From: Gordonia sp. X0973
GTDB taxonomy: Bacteria > Actinomycetota > Actinomycetes > Mycobacteriales > Mycobacteriaceae
DNA length: 64,000 nt
Assembly (NCBI RefSeq): GCF_013348785.1
Contig: NZ_CP054691.1
Location: 2,542,001 to 2,606,000, forward strand
Reading direction: 5' to 3'
Of the stretch, positions 26,094 through 34,063 are shown one piece after another. The notes beneath the pieces are model-generated. The model saw nothing but the letters and a program-made list of their open reading frames with translations, was not told the DNA's origin and made no database searches. The position numbers and the translations under genes were made by a program. The stretch's first letter is position 1. Every line of letters starts with the position of its first letter.

Positions 26094-26885
26094 ATGACGG
26101 TCTTCGAGGTCCCCGGCGCCGCGCTGTCCACCGAACTCAGCGACGAGGGCGGCCAGGCGGTGGTCCAGTTGCACGGCCTGACGTCGAGCCGGGCGCGGGA
26201 CCGGGTCCTGGACCTGGACTTGGGGCGCGGACTGTCGGGCACGCGACTGTTGCGCTACGACGCCCGCGGCCACGGCCGGTCCACCGGCCGTGCCGTCGCC
26301 GAGGACTACCTGTGGCCGAACCTGGCCGACGACCTGTTGCGCCTGCTCGACCACCGGTTCGGGGGCGAGCGCGTCTACGGGGTGGGCACCTCGATGGGGT
26401 CGGGGACGTTGATGCATGCCGCCGTCCGCGAACCGGGGCGATTCGCCGGTCTCACCCTCCTGCTCCCCCCGACCGCGTGGGCGACCCGCGTCGCCCAGGC
26501 CCGGCAGTACCGGCTCAATGCGGCCCTCATCGAGACCGAGGGTGAGGGCGCCTTCCTCGCAGCCGGCCGCGACCAGCCCGAGCCTCCCGCGGCGGTCGGA
26601 CATCCCGAGACCCTCCCCGAAGTCGCCGAGGCCAACCTCCCCTCGGTTTTCCGGGGAGCGGCTGGCAGCGATCTCCCGGACCCGACCGACCTGGCGCGCA
26701 TCGACGTGCCGGTGCGACTCCTCGCGTGGGTCGACGACCCGTCGCATCCGCTGTCGACGGCACATACGTTGGCGGACGTCTTCCGACGCAGCACGCTGAC
26801 CGTCGCCGAGACCCCCGAAGACGTCGCCGGGTGGCCGGCATTGCTCCACGAGGACGTGCTGCGCGTCGCGGGCGGCCGTTCCTAG
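26094..26885 (+). CDS. Alpha/beta hydrolase
   Basis: The 263-residue protein has the alpha/beta hydrolase order: L-H-G-L oxyanion region near residue 26, R-Y-D-A-R-G-H-G-R-S near residue 54, the nucleophile elbow G-T-S-M-G-S with Ser at about residue 99, a candidate Asp in A-W-V-D-D-P, and a late His (L-L-H-E-D). The substrate is unknown. It is divergent from the acyltransferase fusion with 66 bases between starts. The ATG was chosen since the upstream frame would run into the divergent gene. Confidence 0.8.
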   Translation: MTVFEVPGAALSTELSDEGGQAVVQLHGLTSSRARDRVLDLDLGRGLSGTRLLRYDARGHGRSTGRAVAEDYLWPNLADDLLRLLDHRFGGERVYGVGTSMGSGTLMHAAVREPGRFAGLTLLLPPTAWATRVAQARQYRLNAALIETEGEGAFLAAGRDQPEPPAAVGHPETLPEVAEANLPSVFRGAAGSDLPDPTDLARIDVPVRLLAWVDDPSHPLSTAHTLADVFRRSTLTVAETPEDVAGWPALLHEDVLRVAGGRS

Positions 26886-26982
26886 ATCTGGGTGCCTGGC
26901 ATTTCGTTGTGAAGTTCTCAAAGGACGTGTGCGGGCCCATCGAAGCGGCGGGTCGCTAATGGGTGGTCGTGCCTGCCTAGCG

Positions 26983-27030
26983 GGTGGTCGAGTGGATCCG
27001 AGCCGCTGGGCGAGGAACCATATCGAGACC
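26983..27030 (+). repeat. 48-bp repeat, copy A (outer, 3' side of the HNH gene)
   Basis: This copy reads in plus orientation from GGTGGTCGAG to TATCGAGACC and ends 5 bases before the stop of the HNH gene on the other strand. It is identical at 44 of 48 positions to the reverse complement of copy D. A shortened piece of the same motif precedes it at about 26,961. Confidence 0.8.
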
Positions 27031-27034
27031 ACGG

Positions 27035-28609
27035 CTAGGCGGCGAGGGTGAGTGTGTGGCTGCGTCGTTGGTGGCAGGGCATCCATTCCCTTCTCGTCGA
27101 GTCATGTTGGGGTGGGCGGAACCAGGGGTGACCGTCGGCGCCGATGGTGACTTCCCAGCCCTGGGCGTGGATGGAGGTGTGGTGATGCCGCGAACACAGC
27201 AACACCAGGTTCGCCAGCACTGTTGGGCCGCCATCGGCCCAGTGCTGGATGTGGTGGGCTTGGGTCCACGCCGCGGGTGTGCCGCAGCCAGGGAACTGAC
27301 AGCCACGATCACGGGCGATCAGCGCTTTGCGCAGGGCACCGGTGGCGAAGCGGGCAGTCGGTTTCACATCGATCGGTATCCCATCGGCCATCACGATCGC
27401 GGTCAACTCGGGGTTGCCGCAACACAGTTCACGAGCCTGCGCGGTCGACACCGCCCCGGTGAACCCGAGGTGGGCGATCGTGGTGTGGGGGTCTCGATAC
27501 GACTTCTCGGCTAGCGCCTCGAAGCCACTCGACCACCGTGGCTCGACCACCTGCGATGCTCGATCATCGTCGCAGCCCTGGGCCGCCGTCTTCCGCCCGT
27601 CGGGTGCGGCCGCGGTGGAGGCATCGACCACCATCACAGTCGGGCGTCTTGTGGCTGGTCGAGTGCCGGGTGAGGCGCTAGCCGAGCACGGTGTATCGAG
27701 ACCCCCACCCGACGGTGCCGCTGACGACTGCGACGGATCACGACCGGATGGTAGGAGGGTGGGTAGGGGCACGGTGAGGGTGATGTGGGGCACCACCCCA
27801 CCGGTCGTGGGCCGGTCCGGGTTGGCCAGATAGGTGTCGAGGACCTCGACCAGGGCATCAGCCAATCGTTGACCCCGGCTGCGGGGATCACCGTCGGGCA
27901 AATCCTTGTTCGGTGCCGACAACGCATCCAGGGCGGTGATCAGTTTCTCCCCGGACAGTTGGTCCAGATCCGCCTCCACCATCACCCGACCCTCACCGGT
28001 ACGGGCAATCGTGGCGGTGTTGAGGAGCGGGTTGTCTGCCGGCGCGATCACGGGTGGATGAGCGGGAGCCAACTCGTGGGCGATCGTGCGGGCCTTGTCT
28101 GCTACTTGGGCGGGGGTGCCCCAGCGGGCTTCCTGCAGCAAGGCGGAACTGATCTGGTTCTTGTTCTCCGCGAAACCGTTCACATCCAGCCGTGAGGCGA
28201 TGTGGCCGAGGCCTCGGATGACCGCGTCGGCATGCTCGAGGGAGAGGTCGCCGTCGCGGACTTCGCGGGCCAGATTCGGTAACGCGGCAAGGTTGTCGGC
28301 CAACCGGCCCAACCGGGCCACCGCACAGGGTGCCAGCGGGAGTTGGCCCAGCAGGTCGCGGCCGGTCTTGAGTTTCTGGCGGGCCGGGACCCCGATGGTG
28401 TGGGCCCGATCAGCAGCGGCGGCCATCAGATAGTTCCCGATCGCCACCATGCGGAATCCGGCGGTCATGATCGCCGTCAACTTGTCGTCATCGACGACCG
28501 CCTCGGCTGAGGCCAACACGTACCCCACCCCGGCCCCGGTTTCGGCCGCCGTGGGTGTCAGGTCATCGGCCAGCATCGACACGAACCGGTCGAGTTCTGT
28601 GGTGTCCAT
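27035..28609 (-). CDS. 13E12-type DUF222/HNH endonuclease family protein
   Basis: The 524-residue protein has the REP13E12 layout: a long helical DUF222 region (residues ~1-285) and a C-terminal HNH domain with C-Q-F-P-G-C, A-H-H-I-Q-H-W, and N-L-V-L-L-C-S-R-H-H-H. These proteins are multi-copy in actinobacteria and probably cut DNA, but their role is unknown. The linker between the domains contains two in-frame copies of a 48-bp repeat in opposite orientations. The whole gene lies between two further inverted copies. ATG start with a GGGGGAT box. Confidence 0.85.
   Translation of the reverse strand: MDTTELDRFVSMLADDLTPTAAETGAGVGYVLASAEAVVDDDKLTAIMTAGFRMVAIGNYLMAAAADRAHTIGVPARQKLKTGRDLLGQLPLAPCAVARLGRLADNLAALPNLAREVRDGDLSLEHADAVIRGLGHIASRLDVNGFAENKNQISSALLQEARWGTPAQVADKARTIAHELAPAHPPVIAPADNPLLNTATIARTGEGRVMVEADLDQLSGEKLITALDALSAPNKDLPDGDPRSRGQRLADALVEVLDTYLANPDRPTTGGVVPHITLTVPLPTLLPSGRDPSQSSAAPSGGGLDTPCSASASPGTRPATRRPTVMVVDASTAAAPDGRKTAAQGCDDDRASQVVEPRWSSGFEALAEKSYRDPHTTIAHLGFTGAVSTAQARELCCGNPELTAIVMADGIPIDVKPTARFATGALRKALIARDRGCQFPGCGTPAAWTQAHHIQHWADGGPTVLANLVLLCSRHHHTSIHAQGWEVTIGADGHPWFRPPQHDSTRREWMPCHQRRSHTLTLAA
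27490..27537 (-). repeat. 48-bp repeat, copy B (inside the HNH gene)
   Basis: Same orientation as copy D, with 43 of 48 bases identical to it. It encodes V-V-E near its start and E-A-L-A-E-K-S-Y-R-D-P of the linker, without a stop or frameshift. A second CTCGACCACC follows directly, as in the tandem tail after copy D. Confidence 0.8.
27654..27703 (+). repeat. 48-bp repeat, copy C (inside the HNH gene, 50 bp)
   Basis: Plus orientation, opposite to copy B and 116 bases away. It is more diverged and 2 bases longer than the others but keeps the ends GCTGGTCGAG and TATCGAGACC and the central GGCGCTAGCCGAG. It encodes L-D-T-P-C-S-A-S-A-S-P-G-T-R-P of the linker. Confidence 0.75.
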
Positions 28610-28778
28610 CCGATCCCCCGATCAACGTGTTGTGGTCCATTTGTCGTATGTGTGTACGTACTAATTCGGGTGTGTTGATTGATCTGGTTTCACCCTACGC
28701 CCGGGGTCTGACATGCCGGAATATGGTTTTGGCCTACGTGATCACGCATTGTGACCTGTTGGCGAGGTCGTCTCACCG

Positions 28779-28826
28779 GGTCTCGATACGGTTCCTCGGC
28801 TAGCGCCTCGGATCCACTCGACCACC
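28779..28826 (-). repeat. 48-bp repeat, copy D (outer, 5' side of the HNH gene)
   Basis: Minus orientation, 170 bases upstream of the HNH start. With copy A it brackets the gene as a near-perfect inverted pair 1.8 kb apart. The 170 bases between gene and repeat hold no recognisable gene and are A/T-richer than their surroundings, so they probably contain the gene's promoter. Confidence 0.8.
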
Positions 28827-28870
28827 CGCGCGGCCCACCCGACCACCCACTGGGCCCACTCGACCACCCA
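28817..28870. repeat. 21-bp tandem repeat, about 2.6 units
   Basis: Units of 21 bases starting CTCGACCACC or CCCGACCACC repeat in order directly from the end of copy D. The shared CGACCACC shows that the array grew from the repeat's own terminus. Confidence 0.7.
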
Positions 28871-28890
28871 CCGGCGTCGACCGCCCGGAA

Positions 28891-29751
28891 CTATCGCGCG
28901 TAGTGGCGCAGGACGTCTACCGCCGACCTGCCATACCCGCCGCCGAAGAGGATGGCGTGGACCAGCAGTGGCGGGAGTTGGTACCAGCGGAGCCTCTCCC
29001 GCCATCCATCGGCGAGGGGAAACTCCTCGTCGTATGCGGTGAAACACTTGCGACCGAAACCGCCGAAGAGCGTCATCATCGCCAGGTCGATCTCTCGGCT
29101 CGCCCAGTGCGCCGCCGGGTCGATGAGCCAACTGCGCCCGCCCACCCCGACCATCCGATTGCCGGCCCACAAATCACCGTGGACCAACGACGGTGGCTCG
29201 GGCGGACCGCACAGCTCGTCGGCGCGGGGCGCCAACCGCTCGATCAGCCCACGTGCCTCACCTGAAACGACGCCGAGCGCTATTCCACGCTCGATCAACG
29301 GAATCACCCGACGGTGCACGAAGAACTCGGCCCAGTCGTCGGTCGGCTTCAGGTCCACCTCCACCGATCCGAGGTATCCGGCCAGCGCACCGTCGAGAGA
29401 ACCGAAGCGGTCGCCCACGGTCCGGTGCAACCGCGCGAGGCCGATCCCGAAATCGCTCTCCGTCGACGGCGACGGGGCACCGCTCTCGATCCATTCGAGC
29501 ACCAGCCCGACACCCGTCTCCCGCAGCACCTCCGGCACGCCCAAATCGCCACGATGCGCGTATAGCGCCCGCAGTCCCGCCGCTTCTCGTGCAAACAGGT
29601 CGGGCGTGCTCTCGGGCCGCCACTTGAGGAACAGCGGACCGTCGGCGGTCTCGAGTCGATACGCCCGCGCGATGTCACCGCCGGACACCGGATACGCGGC
29701 GCGGACTCCGAAGCCCTCGATCAACTCGTGGGGCAGGTCGTCGGCGCTCAC
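28891..29751 (-). CDS. Fructosamine/ketosamine-3-kinase family protein
   Basis: The 286-residue kinase-fold protein has the family motifs: F-L-K-W-R near residue 38 (phosphate/ATP lysine), V-L-E-W-I-E near residue 89 in the hinge, the catalytic L-V-H-G-D-L-W-A-G-N and D-P-A in the metal loop, and E-I-D-L-A-M-M-T-L-F. Such enzymes phosphorylate sugars attached to amines so that the adduct falls off, a protein deglycation route. The GTG start was set by the GTGA overlap with the upstream gene and a GGGGGAGG box 8 bases before it. Confidence 0.88.
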   Translation of the reverse strand: MSADDLPHELIEGFGVRAAYPVSGGDIARAYRLETADGPLFLKWRPESTPDLFAREAAGLRALYAHRGDLGVPEVLRETGVGLVLEWIESGAPSPSTESDFGIGLARLHRTVGDRFGSLDGALAGYLGSVEVDLKPTDDWAEFFVHRRVIPLIERGIALGVVSGEARGLIERLAPRADELCGPPEPPSLVHGDLWAGNRMVGVGGRSWLIDPAAHWASREIDLAMMTLFGGFGRKCFTAYDEEFPLADGWRERLRWYQLPPLLVHAILFGGGYGRSAVDVLRHYAR

Positions 29752-30584
29752 CTCGACGCCTCCCCCGAGGCTCCCCGCACGGCCCGAACGCGGTCGCGCA
29801 CCGACGGCAGCCGATCCATCTCGTCGGAGGTGGCGAGACTGTCCCCGACAGTCACCAGGGCGAGGAGTCGAACCCGACCACCGGTCCGTGCCGCGGCCTC
29901 CAACTTGTGATGCCCGTCGAGCAGAAAGTGCGTCAACCCCCAATGTGCGTAGCAATCAGTGTCCTCACCCGTCGTCGCGGGCATGCAGATGTCCAAGGTC
30001 GACAACGCGACAGCGGTCGGCGTCGCACCACCGTCGATCAGCTCCTCGTAGTGCCGCACCCGGTCGCGGTCGTTCCAGGCCGGCGGCACCATCGGCACGA
30101 CGAACTCGTAGAGGTGCGCCTCGTCGTCGACGGCGGTCTCGAACGTCCGGTAGTAGAAGCTGCGCGGGTTCTCCGGCAGCCCCCAGAACCTGTCGACACC
30201 CCACGTCTGGACTTGCTCATGCGTGAAGTAGTCCCGATCATCGTGCGGCGCAACGAGTTCGGGAGTCACCTCGAGCAGCAGCGGTAGGTAGTCACCGGCC
30301 GGCAACAGCGGTGCGAAGGTCTCCAGAACAGCATCGTCGACGCCGTGCAGCGCACCTTCCAATCGGGTCAGCGGCTCACGATCACCGCCGGGCTTCTCGT
30401 TGGCCCCGGGTTGCCGTTCGAACAGGAATGGACAGCTGGTGCACCAGAGCGACAGGTCGAATGCGGGTGCGTCCGAGAGGAACAGACAGCGGCGGTAAGA
30501 ATCCGCGCCCGGTGAACCGAAGTGGAGACGGGCCTGCTCCACCGGAACGCCGAGTCGGCGTCGAGGATGAGCGGAGACGAGCAC
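29748..30584 (-). CDS. Unrecognised protein with ParB/Srx-like motif and Cys pair
   Basis: A 278-residue soluble protein. An N-terminal C-T-S-C-P-F-L-F-E-R suggests a metal or redox pair. Near residue 223 the motif L-L-D-G-H-H-K-L-E-A-A followed by a beta strand (V-R-L-L-A-L-V-T-V) resembles the core of ParB/sulfiredoxin-fold proteins, where such a D-G-H-H-R segment binds nucleotide phosphate. I do not recognise the full-length family. It overlaps the fructosamine kinase by 4 bases, so it may act in the same process, perhaps on glycated or phosphorylated substrates. GTG start with AGGAT upstream. Confidence 0.6.
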   Translation of the reverse strand: MLVSAHPRRRLGVPVEQARLHFGSPGADSYRRCLFLSDAPAFDLSLWCTSCPFLFERQPGANEKPGGDREPLTRLEGALHGVDDAVLETFAPLLPAGDYLPLLLEVTPELVAPHDDRDYFTHEQVQTWGVDRFWGLPENPRSFYYRTFETAVDDEAHLYEFVVPMVPPAWNDRDRVRHYEELIDGGATPTAVALSTLDICMPATTGEDTDCYAHWGLTHFLLDGHHKLEAAARTGGRVRLLALVTVGDSLATSDEMDRLPSVRDRVRAVRGASGEASR

Positions 30585-30613
30585 TCGTCGATCCTAGATC
30601 CGCTGCGGCGACC

Positions 30614-31132
30614 CTATGCGGTTCCGACGTCGGCCTGGATCTCCCGGATGGCCTCCGCCAGTACGCCGGAAGTCAACAGTCCGGGTCCCAGCGGGCCGGA
30701 AGAATCCTCGCCGAGCGCCGGCAGTCTGCCCAGCGCGGCACGCGCATGATCGTCGAGATGCCTTAGCTGCCAACGGATCTCGTCGGACATCGCCCCGGGC
30801 CGCGCACCGGCGGCCAGTGACGCGGCATTGGCCGCATAGGCGGCGGCGCCCAGCGCGTGGGCTCCCATGTGCGCCACTCCGGAGGCCTGTCCCGCGGCGC
30901 GCGCGGCGGCCGCTCCGGCCTTGGTCGTCGCCGCTTTCGCAGCTCTGCCGACGACGAATCGCAGCTTGATCTGCTCGCCCGCGGTCGTCTGTCCGTCTGC
31001 ATACGCCCTGGTCCGCGCGATGCCGTCGCGCACCACCTCGCGCGCGGCCCCATCGCCGTCGAAAAGCGCGAGCACGTGCTCGGCGCAGTCCGCCGCCCAG
31101 CGCGCGACGGCACGCCGATCGTCGTCGCTCAT
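30614..31132 (-). CDS. Helical alanine-rich protein (putative immunity-protein-like)
   Basis: The 172-residue product is alanine-rich and helical, starting S-D-D-D-R-R-A-V-A-R-W-A-A-D-C-A-E-H-V-L. The order W-A-x-x-C-A-E-H-V, A-R-A-A-G-Q-A-x-x-V-A-H-M-x-x-H-A and A-A-Y-A-A resembles small 'putative immunity protein' families of actinobacteria, but no toxin partner is visible. The chosen start is the second of two ATGs 21 bases apart. It lies 29 bases upstream of the Cys-pair gene on the same strand and may lead the operon. Confidence 0.5.
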   Translation of the reverse strand: MSDDDRRAVARWAADCAEHVLALFDGDGAAREVVRDGIARTRAYADGQTTAGEQIKLRFVVGRAAKAATTKAGAAAARAAGQASGVAHMGAHALGAAAYAANAASLAAGARPGAMSDEIRWQLRHLDDHARAALGRLPALGEDSSGPLGPGLLTSGVLAEAIREIQADVGTA

Positions 31133-31221
31133 CGTCTGCGCCGAAACCACCACCCGATCCTGCCACGCCCCGTGCCGAATCCTTCAAGACCGCCGATGGA
31201 CGTCATGCTCGAATGGAGATC

Positions 31222-31566
31222 ATGGGTATCCAACGCATCGCGCCGATCCTGACGGTCGACGACCTGCCCACCGCCATCGCCGAGCACTCGGCCGTCTTGG
31301 GCCTGCACACGGTGATGGACATCGGCTGGGTCGCGTTCCTCGCCGACGACGACGGCAGGCAGATCGGACTGATGACCGTCGACCAGACCGCGCCGGTCAA
31401 CCCGGACGTCTCCGTGTTCGTCGACGACGTGACGGCTGCGCGTCGGGCCGCCGTCGCGGCCGGGCTGGAGATCGTGCACCCGCTATCCGACGAGGAGTGG
31501 GGCGTGCGGCGCTTCTTCTACCGCGACTCGTCGGGACGGGTCGTCAACGTCGGAACCCACCGCTGA
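31222..31566 (+). CDS. VOC (glyoxalase/bleomycin resistance) family protein
   Basis: A 114-residue single-domain protein with the beta-alpha-beta-beta-beta pattern of the vicinal oxygen chelate fold: I-L-T-V-D-D-L at the start, a D-x-G-R-Q-I-G-L-M strand in the middle, then V-S-V-F-V-D-D-V and G-V-R-R-F-F-Y-R-D-S-S-G-R-V-V-N-V. Likely an enzyme or binding protein for small electrophiles or antibiotics. The ATG at 31,222 is preferred over the one 9 bases upstream because GGAG then lies 4 bases before it. It converges with arsR. Confidence 0.8.
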   Translation: MGIQRIAPILTVDDLPTAIAEHSAVLGLHTVMDIGWVAFLADDDGRQIGLMTVDQTAPVNPDVSVFVDDVTAARRAAVAAGLEIVHPLSDEEWGVRRFFYRDSSGRVVNVGTHR

Positions 31567-31579
31567 GACGACCGCTCAC

Positions 31580-31930
31580 TCAGCAGCACGACAACACGGC
31601 GCGCAACGCTTCGAGATTCACCGACTCGGCGCGATAGACGATGTTGACGCCGCGCCGCTCGGAACTGACCAACCCGGCGTTGCGCAGCTGATTGAGGTGA
31701 TGAGACACCGTCCCCGCGGAGACCCCGACCTTCGCAGCCAAGTCGCTGGCGCACATCTCACCGTCGGCAGCGCTGACGAGTAGCGCGACCAGTTGGATCC
31801 GCACCGGGTCGGCCAAGGCTTTGAGGCGCAGGGCAAGTTCGACGGCATCGCCATCACTCACCGGTCCGGCCGCGATCGGCGCGCAGCAGATCGGCGCGCG
31901 GACGTCGACGATGGGCAGCGGCTTGGGCAT
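31580..31930 (-). CDS. arsR: ArsR family metalloregulator, CgArsR-like
   Basis: The 116-residue winged-helix protein has A-D-P-V-R-I-Q-L and the recognition helix V-S-A-G-T-V-S-H-H-L-N-Q-L. Cys15-Cys16 (I-C-C-A-P) and Cys60 (E-M-C-A-S-D-L) correspond to the arsenite-binding cysteines described in the Corynebacterium ArsR1 type. A final Cys pair ends the chain. It therefore probably senses As(III), Sb(III) or another thiophilic metal. The start M-P-K-P-L-P is taken because the longer frame extends into the operator region. It is divergent from a tiny cysteine-rich gene that it likely represses. Confidence 0.85.
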   Translation of the reverse strand: MPKPLPIVDVRAPICCAPIAAGPVSDGDAVELALRLKALADPVRIQLVALLVSAADGEMCASDLAAKVGVSAGTVSHHLNQLRNAGLVSSERRGVNIVYRAESVNLEALRAVLSCC

Positions 31931-31993
31931 GGCTCCACCATACAAGATTCCTTTGACATTCATCAAAATATGCGATAGAACTCGACCGCCGAC

Positions 31994-32009
31994 ATATTTC
32001 GACAAATAT
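31994..32009. promoter_or_regulatory. Probable ArsR operator
   Basis: ATATTT-CGAC-AAATAT is a perfect 6-bp inverted repeat in an A/T-rich 100-base spacer between two divergent genes. It is 21 bases before the start of the cysteine-rich peptide and can control both directions. Related half-sites (CATCAAAATATG) occur about 25 bases to the left. Confidence 0.65.
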
Positions 32010-32029
32010 CAAAGTCAATGGAGGTTTCC

Positions 32030-32227
32030 ATGGTCACCAACCAACCCGTCGAGGATCGGTCCAACACCTGTTGCTGCTCGGACGCCGGACAAGCAACGGT
32101 TGTCGACGGCGCATCCTCGACGCGGATCGTCGTCGAGGGACCCGCGACGATCGAGATCACACCGGCGTCTGGCTCGTCGTGCTGCTCGACGAACACGACC
32201 GCCCCCGTCGCCCAAGCCTGCTGCTGA
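32030..32227 (+). CDS. Cysteine-rich 65-residue peptide, ArsR-controlled
   Basis: The product has seven cysteines in clusters: C-C-C near residue 14, C-C near residue 51 and C-C at the C-terminus, separated by a Thr/Val/Ile-rich middle that could be a small beta sheet. The ATG at 32,030 was chosen over one 12 bases upstream because GGAGGT lies 5 bases before it. It is divergent from arsR across the operator. Composition and control suggest a metal-binding peptide (metallothionein- or chaperone-like) for As or another soft metal. No family was recognised and no arsenic efflux or reductase gene lies next to it. Confidence 0.65.
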   Translation: MVTNQPVEDRSNTCCCSDAGQATVVDGASSTRIVVEGPATIEITPASGSSCCSTNTTAPVAQACC

Positions 32228-32290
32228 TCCCACCCGCGGAGCCGGCCACCCGACCTCGGCGAACCGGCTCCGCGGTGGCAGACTTCCGAT

Positions 32291-33448
32291 ATGCCCGCGA
32301 CGCCGACCCTGCTGGTCAAGTACGCCGAAGCCGGTGACTGCTACCTGACTTGGCGATGGATCGGTCCCGACGGCCCGGATGATTTCGCCGGCGTCGCCCG
32401 GATCGACCGGGCGGAGATGTCAGCGGTCCGTACCGCCCTGGCCGAGGCGGTACCGGATCAGTTGCCCGGCGAATCGATCGCCGACGGCATCGACCGCGCC
32501 CTGCTGCGCGGACCGTTCTCGCATCCCGAGGCCACCGAGGAATTCCTGCGGCGTCTGCGCACCACCTTGATCCCCGACGATCTGCGGGCACTCCTGCGCG
32601 ACGGCCCCACCCGACCGGTGCTGCGCATCCAGCCGAGCGAGTCGCTGACCCGGGTGCCGTGGGAGATCCTGCTCGACGACCTCGCCGACGTGGTCGGGTC
32701 CGCCCCGGCCAGCGCGGGGACCGCCCACGTCGAGATCCCCGCCCTGTCGGACGGCCCACTGCTCGCGGTCATCGATCCGCGCATCCCCGGACAGTCGGCC
32801 TCCTCGGCGCTCGGCTCGGTCCTCGGCCGCCCGACGTCGCGCTCGCCGTTGGCCCGCCTGCTCGACGACGAGCCCGACTTGCGCCCCGCCGCGTCGACCT
32901 ACGCCGACCTCGCCAGGCGCACCGATCTCGACCGCGCCTGGCTGCACCAGAACCTGCCCGGCACGTCGCGCTTCCTCTACGTCGGACACGTCACCGCCGC
33001 CTCGTCCGACGACGAGAGCGTCGACGCGGCGCTCCATCTCTGCGACGTCGACGACGACGGTGCGCATCGTGGGCTGCGCGCCGTCGACCTGCTCACCGGC
33101 GGCTTCCGGTTTCCGCCGCGGACGGCCGTGATCGGCTGCAACTCCGGGGCCGACCTCGCCCATCCCGACGGCATGGGCCTGTCGGTCGCCGCGTTGGCAT
33201 CGGGCGCGCAGCTCGTCACCGCCACCCGGTGGGCGGTGCCGACCGATCACGCCCTCGCCCGCGCCGGGGACCTCGCGGATCGTCATCCGCTGGAGGACCT
33301 CGTGCTCGCGGTCGCCGCCGCGCATCGCGACGCCGATCCCCTGCGCTCGCTGGCGAAATGGCGGCGCGAGTGCCGGGCGCGATGGAATGCCGACGCGCAT
33401 CCGGCCGACAATCCGCTGCTCTGGGCGGCGATCACCAGCACCGCTTGA
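32291..33448 (+). CDS. CHAT-domain (caspase-like) protease
   Basis: The 385-residue protein ends in a CHAT fold. L-R-I-Q-P-S-E-S-L-T-R-V-P-W-E-I-L near residue 111 is the usual entry strand with P-W-E. The likely catalytic pair is His233 (F-L-Y-V-G-H-V) and Cys283 (V-I-G-C-N-S-G). The segment L-S-V-A-A-L-A-S-G-A-Q-L-V and W-A-V-P-T-D fit the C-terminal part. The first ~100 residues are a separate helical domain. CHAT proteases act in bacterial conflict and cell-death systems, often with TPR partners. Here a TPR-like protein and two unknown proteins are encoded nearby. The ATG follows a short gap after the cysteine-rich gene. Confidence 0.8.
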   Translation: MPATPTLLVKYAEAGDCYLTWRWIGPDGPDDFAGVARIDRAEMSAVRTALAEAVPDQLPGESIADGIDRALLRGPFSHPEATEEFLRRLRTTLIPDDLRALLRDGPTRPVLRIQPSESLTRVPWEILLDDLADVVGSAPASAGTAHVEIPALSDGPLLAVIDPRIPGQSASSALGSVLGRPTSRSPLARLLDDEPDLRPAASTYADLARRTDLDRAWLHQNLPGTSRFLYVGHVTAASSDDESVDAALHLCDVDDDGAHRGLRAVDLLTGGFRFPPRTAVIGCNSGADLAHPDGMGLSVAALASGAQLVTATRWAVPTDHALARAGDLADRHPLEDLVLAVAAAHRDADPLRSLAKWRRECRARWNADAHPADNPLLWAAITSTA

Positions 33449-33585
33449 ATGCTCAACAAAACCGTGCGGCCCACGGGCACCGTGCGTTTCCCATTTGTGA
33501 TCGGTAGAGGCGACCGCACCCTACCTTTGGTCCAGCGGCCCAACCGGGCAGCTCGCAACGACCAAGATCACCTCAGGAGCCAGCC

Positions 33586-34047
33586 ATGCGCAAGAACCAG
33601 ATCCTCATCGCCAGTACCGCGGCACTCGCCCTCATCGGGGGCCTCGGAGCCTGTTCGTCCAGCACGTCCACCAACGGCGTCAAATCCGGCGGGGAGGCGT
33701 CGGTCACCCTCGACGGCAAGCCGATGGACCTCGGATCGAAGACCGTCGCCTGCACGGAGACCAACGGCAAGACCGTCATCGCGATCGGCGACACCACCGC
33801 CGCCGGCGGCACCGCCGGTGTGGGTGCGACGCTAAGCGGTGGCGACAACCCGCAGGTCGAGACCGTGGGGCTCGGTGCGACCAACGGCCAGGCACTCGGT
33901 TGGGCCCGGGGCGTCCCGGGCGGCGACGCCAACGTCACCAAGGACGGCAAGAAGTACACGATCTCCGGGACCGTGACCGGCATCGACACCGCCAACCCGA
34001 TGTCGCCGTCGAAGAAGTCCTTCGAGATCAAGGTCACCTGCCCCTGA
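33586..34047 (+). CDS. LpqH-like (19-kDa antigen type) lipoprotein
   Basis: The 153-residue protein has a lipoprotein signal with lipobox L-G-A-C (Cys23), followed by a Ser/Thr-rich linker and a domain beginning V-T-L-D-G-K. Two further cysteines (V-A-C-T-E and the final T-C-P) match the conserved pair of the mycobacterial 19-kDa antigen family. It should be anchored outside the cytoplasmic membrane. The 137 bases upstream include an 18-base-spaced direct repeat (ACCGTGCG) and a GGAG site, so it has its own promoter. Its place between the CHAT and TPR genes may be chance. Confidence 0.8.
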   Translation: MRKNQILIASTAALALIGGLGACSSSTSTNGVKSGGEASVTLDGKPMDLGSKTVACTETNGKTVIAIGDTTAAGGTAGVGATLSGGDNPQVETVGLGATNGQALGWARGVPGGDANVTKDGKKYTISGTVTGIDTANPMSPSKKSFEIKVTCP

Positions 34048-34063
34048 TCGGGCCGCCGGTCAC

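Noticed and set aside
26983..28826. Classical insertion sequence for the HNH gene
   Set aside because: No transposase domain is present and no target duplication was seen at the repeat ends, so calling it an IS would overstate the case.
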